Source: Desulfosarcina widdelii
Lineage (GTDB): Bacteria; Desulfobacterota; Desulfobacteria; Desulfobacterales; Desulfosarcinaceae
DNA: 64,000 nt
NCBI RefSeq assembly: GCF_009688965.1
Contig: NZ_AP021875.1
Span: 6,851,001-6,915,000, forward strand
Direction of reading: 5' to 3'
Shown here: positions 61,484-64,000 of the stretch, piece after piece
Layout of the letters: each line of letters opens with the position of its first letter
Position numbering within the stretch: the first letter of the stretch is position 1
Made by a program: the position numbers and the translations under genes
Notes under the pieces: generated by a model
What the model was told of the DNA's origin: nothing
The model's input: the letters and a program-made list of their open reading frames with translations, nothing else
The model's database searches: none

Positions 61484-62773
61484 ATGCCGAATGTGATTGA
61501 TGTTTTAAAAGAACGGGGTTTTATTGAGCAGGCAACCCATGATCAGGAGTTGAACGATTATGTGAATGCGGGGCCGGTAAGCTGTTATATCGGTTTCGAT
61601 CCGACGGCCTCAAGCCTCCACGTTGGCAGCCTGGTTCCGATTATGTCGCTGGCCCACATGCAGCGAAACGGGCATCGTCCCATCGCTCTGGTTGGCGGTG
61701 GCACCGGACTGGTCGGAGACCCCAGCGGCAAAACGGAAATGCGCAAGCTGCTGACCGAAGACGATGTCGCCCAAAACGTATTGGGGCTCAAATCGCAATT
61801 GGCCCGGTTCATCGATTTTGCCGATGAAAAGGCCATCATGGTCAACAATGCGGACTGGTTGACCAAGCTGGCGTATATTCCTTTCCTGAGAGACATCGGC
61901 AGGCATTTTTCGGTCAACCGGATGATCCGTGCCGAAAGCTACAAAATGCGGTTGGACTCGGAAGAGGGGCTGAGCTTCATCGAGTTCAATTACATGGTTC
62001 TGCAGGCCTACGATTTCCTTGAGCTGCGCAAGCGCTACGACTGCTGCCTGCAGATGGGAGGCAGCGACCAGTGGGGCAATATTGTTGCCGGTATCGATCT
62101 GATTCGGCGGGTTGAGGGCAAAAACGCCTTTGGCATCACTTTTCCGCTGATTACCACCGCAAGCGGCGCCAAGATGGGAAAAACGGCAGCCGGCGCCGTC
62201 TGGCTCGATCCTGAACGGACTCCGCCTTACGATTATTTCCAGTTCTGGGTGAATACCGATGACCGGGATGTGGCTCGGTTCCTGGCTCTGTTCTCCTTTC
62301 TGCCCATGGAGGAAGTCCGATCCGTTGGTGCCCTTGAAGGGGCACAGCTCAATGCCGCCAAATCCATCCTGGCCTTCGAGGCTACGCGTCTGGCCCATGG
62401 GGAGGACGAGGCCCTGAAAGCGTATCGGTCTGCGATTTCCATGTTCGGTGCCAGACAGATTTCCAGGGACTTGCTGCCTTCCAGCAAGATTCCCAGGGAG
62501 TCGGAGACTTCCGATGACGAAACGGTTCCCAAGACGGAAATGTCCCTGTCGGAAATTGAAGAGGGAATCCCCTGTTTCAAACTGTTTCATCACGTAGGCC
62601 TTACCCAATCCTCCGGAGCTGCCAGACGGCTGATTCAGCAGGGTGGTGGCTACATCAACGGGCGGAGGTTGGAGCGTTTTGACGAGATGGTAACCGCCCG
62701 GGATATTGAAGATATGCAGATTATGCTGCGGGCCGGCAAAAAGCATTTTTTCAAAATCCGGGTTAAAAGATAA
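61484..62773 (+). CDS. tyrS: Tyrosyl-tRNA synthetase
   Basis: The 429-residue class I synthetase has the HIGH-region variant HVGSLVPIM, GDPSGKTEMR, the tyrosine/tRNA recognition stretch QMGGSDQWGNI, and the KMSKS-type KMGKT. The C-terminal S4 domain (about residues 350-429, GAARRLIQQGGGYINGRR) binds tRNA. It is the last protein gene before the rRNA operon. Confidence 0.97.
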   Translation: MPNVIDVLKERGFIEQATHDQELNDYVNAGPVSCYIGFDPTASSLHVGSLVPIMSLAHMQRNGHRPIALVGGGTGLVGDPSGKTEMRKLLTEDDVAQNVLGLKSQLARFIDFADEKAIMVNNADWLTKLAYIPFLRDIGRHFSVNRMIRAESYKMRLDSEEGLSFIEFNYMVLQAYDFLELRKRYDCCLQMGGSDQWGNIVAGIDLIRRVEGKNAFGITFPLITTASGAKMGKTAAGAVWLDPERTPPYDYFQFWVNTDDRDVARFLALFSFLPMEEVRSVGALEGAQLNAAKSILAFEATRLAHGEDEALKAYRSAISMFGARQISRDLLPSSKIPRESETSDDETVPKTEMSLSEIEEGIPCFKLFHHVGLTQSSGAARRLIQQGGGYINGRRLERFDEMVTARDIEDMQIMLRAGKKHFFKIRVKR

Positions 62774-62781
62774 AATAAGCG

Positions 62782-62810
62782 TTGACAACATCTCGGATGC
62801 CATGTAAATA
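62782..62810 (+). promoter_or_regulatory. Candidate distal rrn promoter
   Basis: TTGACA (62782-62787) and TAAATA (62805-62810), spaced 17 bases, lie right after the tyrS stop. A 7-bp stem CGCTTCG/CGAAGCG follows. Confidence 0.4.
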
Positions 62811-62972
62811 GCGCTTCGTTTTTGATGTTCTCGAAGCGAACCATTCTCGTGATCTTTTTAATTTTGCTGTTTGAAATTAGCCAGTTGGCGTTCCTGACGG
62901 ACAAACAACCGGCTCCTTTCCAGAAATGTTTAAAAAAGATTCTCGGTCAATTAAAATTCTCATTTTTTCCTA

Positions 62973-63000
62973 TTGACAGAGAGCGGATGGATGGTATATT
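62973..63000 (+). promoter_or_regulatory. Main rrn promoter
   Basis: TTGACA (62973-62978) and TATATT (62995-63000), 16 bases apart, follow an AT-rich UP-like tract. It lies about 130 bases upstream of the 16S gene and is the strongest promoter-like sequence in the region. Confidence 0.75.
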
Positions 63001-63010
63001 TAAGCTTTTC

Positions 63011-63032
63011 GTCAGCCGCGGAAAGGGCTGAC
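63011..63032 (+). other. rrn leader hairpin
   Basis: GTCAGCC pairs with GGCTGAC around GCGGAAAG right after the promoter. A TCTTTGAAAACT stretch follows, as in many rRNA leaders. Confidence 0.5.
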
Positions 63033-63131
63033 AGTTTTGATCTTTGAAAACTAAATAGTGACAGGTTTTAAGAGTTGGGTCTTATCAATTCTAAGTTACG
63101 CTAAAAACGTTTTTAACAACGTTTTAAAGTT

Positions 63132-64000
<869 letters not shown>

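Noticed and set aside
62822..63031. 69-codon frame with a hydrophobic start before the rRNA operon
   Set aside because: It overlaps the main rrn promoter and leader hairpin and has no ribosome site; it is probably leader DNA.

Overview
The window looks like a chromosomal segment of a Gram-negative, sulfate-reducer-type bacterium of the Desulfobacterota (Desulfobacterales, close to Desulfosarcina). The evidence is the 16S rRNA 5' part at the right end, the outer-membrane genes (lptD, AsmA-like, beta-barrel), the atpF'-atpF-atpH-atpA-atpG-atpD-atpC order without atpB/atpE, zapB-zapA followed by a 6S RNA, and a general resemblance of the proteins to that group. The assignment comes from reading sequence features, not from a database search.

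Layout. 1-7.6 kb: the 5' end of lptD, then surE, a YhaM-like exonuclease, tmk, a cysteine-synthase/cysteinyl-tRNA-synthetase fusion, a conserved unknown, a ferredoxin and an Ogt-type DNA repair methyltransferase. 7.7-20.1 kb, mostly minus strand: a TetR-controlled efflux/lipid-export unit (RND/MMPL pump, LolA-like protein, outer-membrane barrel) with matching palindromes at both promoters, a secreted subtilase, an AsmA-like giant and a K+ channel. 20.2-34.4 kb: an orphan solute-binding lipoprotein, a glycine-zipper protein, a PAS protein, a diadenylate-cyclase-like protein, a cold-shock protein, a SET-domain protein, crotonase and acyl-CoA synthetase genes, a DUF5666/DUF6502 pair, a nitrilase, a zinc-ribbon ORF interrupted by UGA, a DUF4185 protein and an AT-rich unknown.

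34.6-44.1 kb is accessory: a complete hoxEFUYH bidirectional NiFe hydrogenase operon flanked by gene debris (a dienelactone-hydrolase tail on the left; a protein tail, a truncated BrnT toxin and an IS4-type transposase on the right). It ends in an excisionase-like gene and a tyrosine integrase facing the 3' end of tRNA-Pro(GGG). This is the anatomy of a decaying integrative element.

44.1-64 kb is core: an LD-carboxypeptidase, a serine hydrolase, the rod-shape operon mreBCD-mrdA-rodA with a bactofilin, the F1 ATP synthase operon, zapB-zapA-6S RNA, RNase Y, tyrS and the start of an rRNA operon with tandem promoters. Three copies of a roughly 107-bp palindromic intergenic repeat occur in the window (near 0.4, 6.4 and 52.3 kb). 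The most interesting points are the CysK-CysRS fusion with degenerate synthetase signatures, the UGA-interrupted zinc ribbon, the degenerate diadenylate cyclase, the TetR operator pair and the hydrogenase island.
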